64,000 bases of DNA from Pseudomonas flavescens (GTDB taxonomy: Bacteria > Pseudomonadota > Gammaproteobacteria > Pseudomonadales > Pseudomonadaceae): positions 868,001 to 932,000 of the forward strand of contig NZ_JACBYV010000001.1 in NCBI RefSeq assembly GCF_013408425.1, written 5' to 3'. Shown here piece by piece: positions 63,489 through 64,000 of this stretch (its first letter is position 1; each line of letters opens with the position of its first letter). Under the pieces are notes generated by a model that was not told the origin of the DNA, made no database searches, and worked only from the letters and a program-made list of their open reading frames with translations. The position numbers were made by a program, and so were the translations under genes.

Positions 63489-64000
63489 ATGAAATCTTCG
63501 CTGAAGGTTGCTTTGTGGATAGGGTTTTGCGTCTTGGCCGGATGTAGTGCAACGGGCATTTCCGACGTTGAGATGGCGGGGTTGACGTCGCCTGCTGGTG
63601 CGATCGTTCCCGTGACAACACCAAGGCCAGTGAAGACGATGCAAATTTATGGTGGGCAAGCTGGTGGGAGTCAAGAAAGTGAAGTGTGGTCGCTTACTTC
63701 CAAGCAGATCCGGGAGCGCCTGACGACTACCGATGTGATTGTCAGCATTGAGCAGTATGACAACAAGGGCTCATTCAGGTATCTGGGAGCTGAGTCGAGC
63801 GCGGGAAAGGGGCGCTACAAGGTTATCTTTGACTACGGTGCTTCCAGGATCGAAAACGTGGATGCGGGCGGCAATCGATCTGTTACAGGTCGTATCGGAG
63901 TCGGCTTCAGGATAACTGCAGAGCTCAACACCAAGGCGAGCAACCTGGATTTGAGTGGGTTGATGCCGATAGCTTTCGCGGTTCAGAACAACAAAGCTTT
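63489..64000 (+). CDS. Putative lipoprotein (3' end missing)
   Basis: The frame runs from the ATG at 63489 to the window edge without a stop (170 codons visible). MKSSLKVALWIGFCVLAGCS is a lipoprotein signal with lipobox LAGC and lipidated Cys19. The mature part is Thr/Gly-rich and then beta-like (VIVSIEQYDNKGSFRYLG, RIGVGFRITAELNTKASN). I do not recognise the family. The ribosome-binding site is weak. It has intermediate base composition and marks the return towards normal chromosome. Confidence 0.7.
   Translation, partial: MKSSLKVALWIGFCVLAGCSATGISDVEMAGLTSPAGAIVPVTTPRPVKTMQIYGGQAGGSQESEVWSLTSKQIRERLTTTDVIVSIEQYDNKGSFRYLGAESSAGKGRYKVIFDYGASRIENVDAGGNRSVTGRIGVGFRITAELNTKASNLDLSGLMPIAFAVQNNKA

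Overview
The window is GC-rich Pseudomonas chromosome. Supporting signs are the families present (NAD-glutamate dehydrogenase gdhB, the PA2778/PA2779-type pair, the thrS-infC-rpmI-rplT-pheS-pheT-ihfA order, the tyrosine/homogentisate genes), infC apparently starting at an ATT codon, and many REP-type palindromes of the form GTAGGAGC..GCTCCTAC between genes. I cannot name the species.

Layout. 1-3157: end of a DUF2797 gene, then pepN. 3169-3732: tandem REP array. 3900-11285: a regulatory region with a clear sigma-54 (-24/-12) promoter, then a four-gene envelope operon (DUF1302 protein, DUF1329 protein, YCF48/Asp-box protein, MMPL/RND transporter). 11442-13104: LysE-type exporter convergent with an AraC regulator. 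13118-19933 (minus): MoxR/Bat operon of six overlapping genes. 20128-22032: chemoreceptor. 22286-22551: a large nested inverted-repeat element just before gdhB (22576-27444). 27515-28405: four tandem 240-bp REP units. 29129-34895: tyrosine/homogentisate catabolism (hpd, homogentisate dioxygenase, FAH-type hydrolase, maiA, aroP) behind a TyrR/PhhR-like box. 35044-37105: chemoreceptor behind a sigma-28-like promoter. 37165-41352: YdjM-type membrane hydrolase, arfB, dkgB, and the PA2779/PA2778-type pair. 41888-49646: tRNA-Val, the translation/IHF cluster, a MerR regulator and tRNA-Pro.

From about 49.8 kb to 63.4 kb the base composition drops (by-eye count of the line at 61441-61500: 21 G/C of 60) and the content becomes accessory. 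It holds a five-gene translationally coupled operon (Z1-type helicase/ATPase, GHKL/MORC-like ATPase, two unrecognised proteins, and a PD-(D/E)XK protein), followed by a divergent vsr and C5-cytosine methyltransferase pair. This is a candidate anti-phage or restriction-like system, related to the MORC/MutL-Z1 systems and to Mza but without an AIPR gene. The island continues with an AT-rich multi-pass membrane protein of unknown function and ends near a decayed iron-starvation ECF sigma gene that still has a Fur-like box. A partial lipoprotein gene runs off the right edge.

How genes work together: hpd, the dioxygenase, the FAH-type protein and MaiA take 4-hydroxyphenylpyruvate towards fumarate and acetoacetate while AroP imports aromatic amino acids. 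MoxR, DUF58, DUF4381, BatA, BatB/C and BatD form one stress-related envelope module. In the island, Z1 and GHKL would provide the NTP-driven engines, the PD-(D/E)XK protein the nuclease, the methyltransferase self-marking, and Vsr repair of the T:G mismatches that methylation creates.
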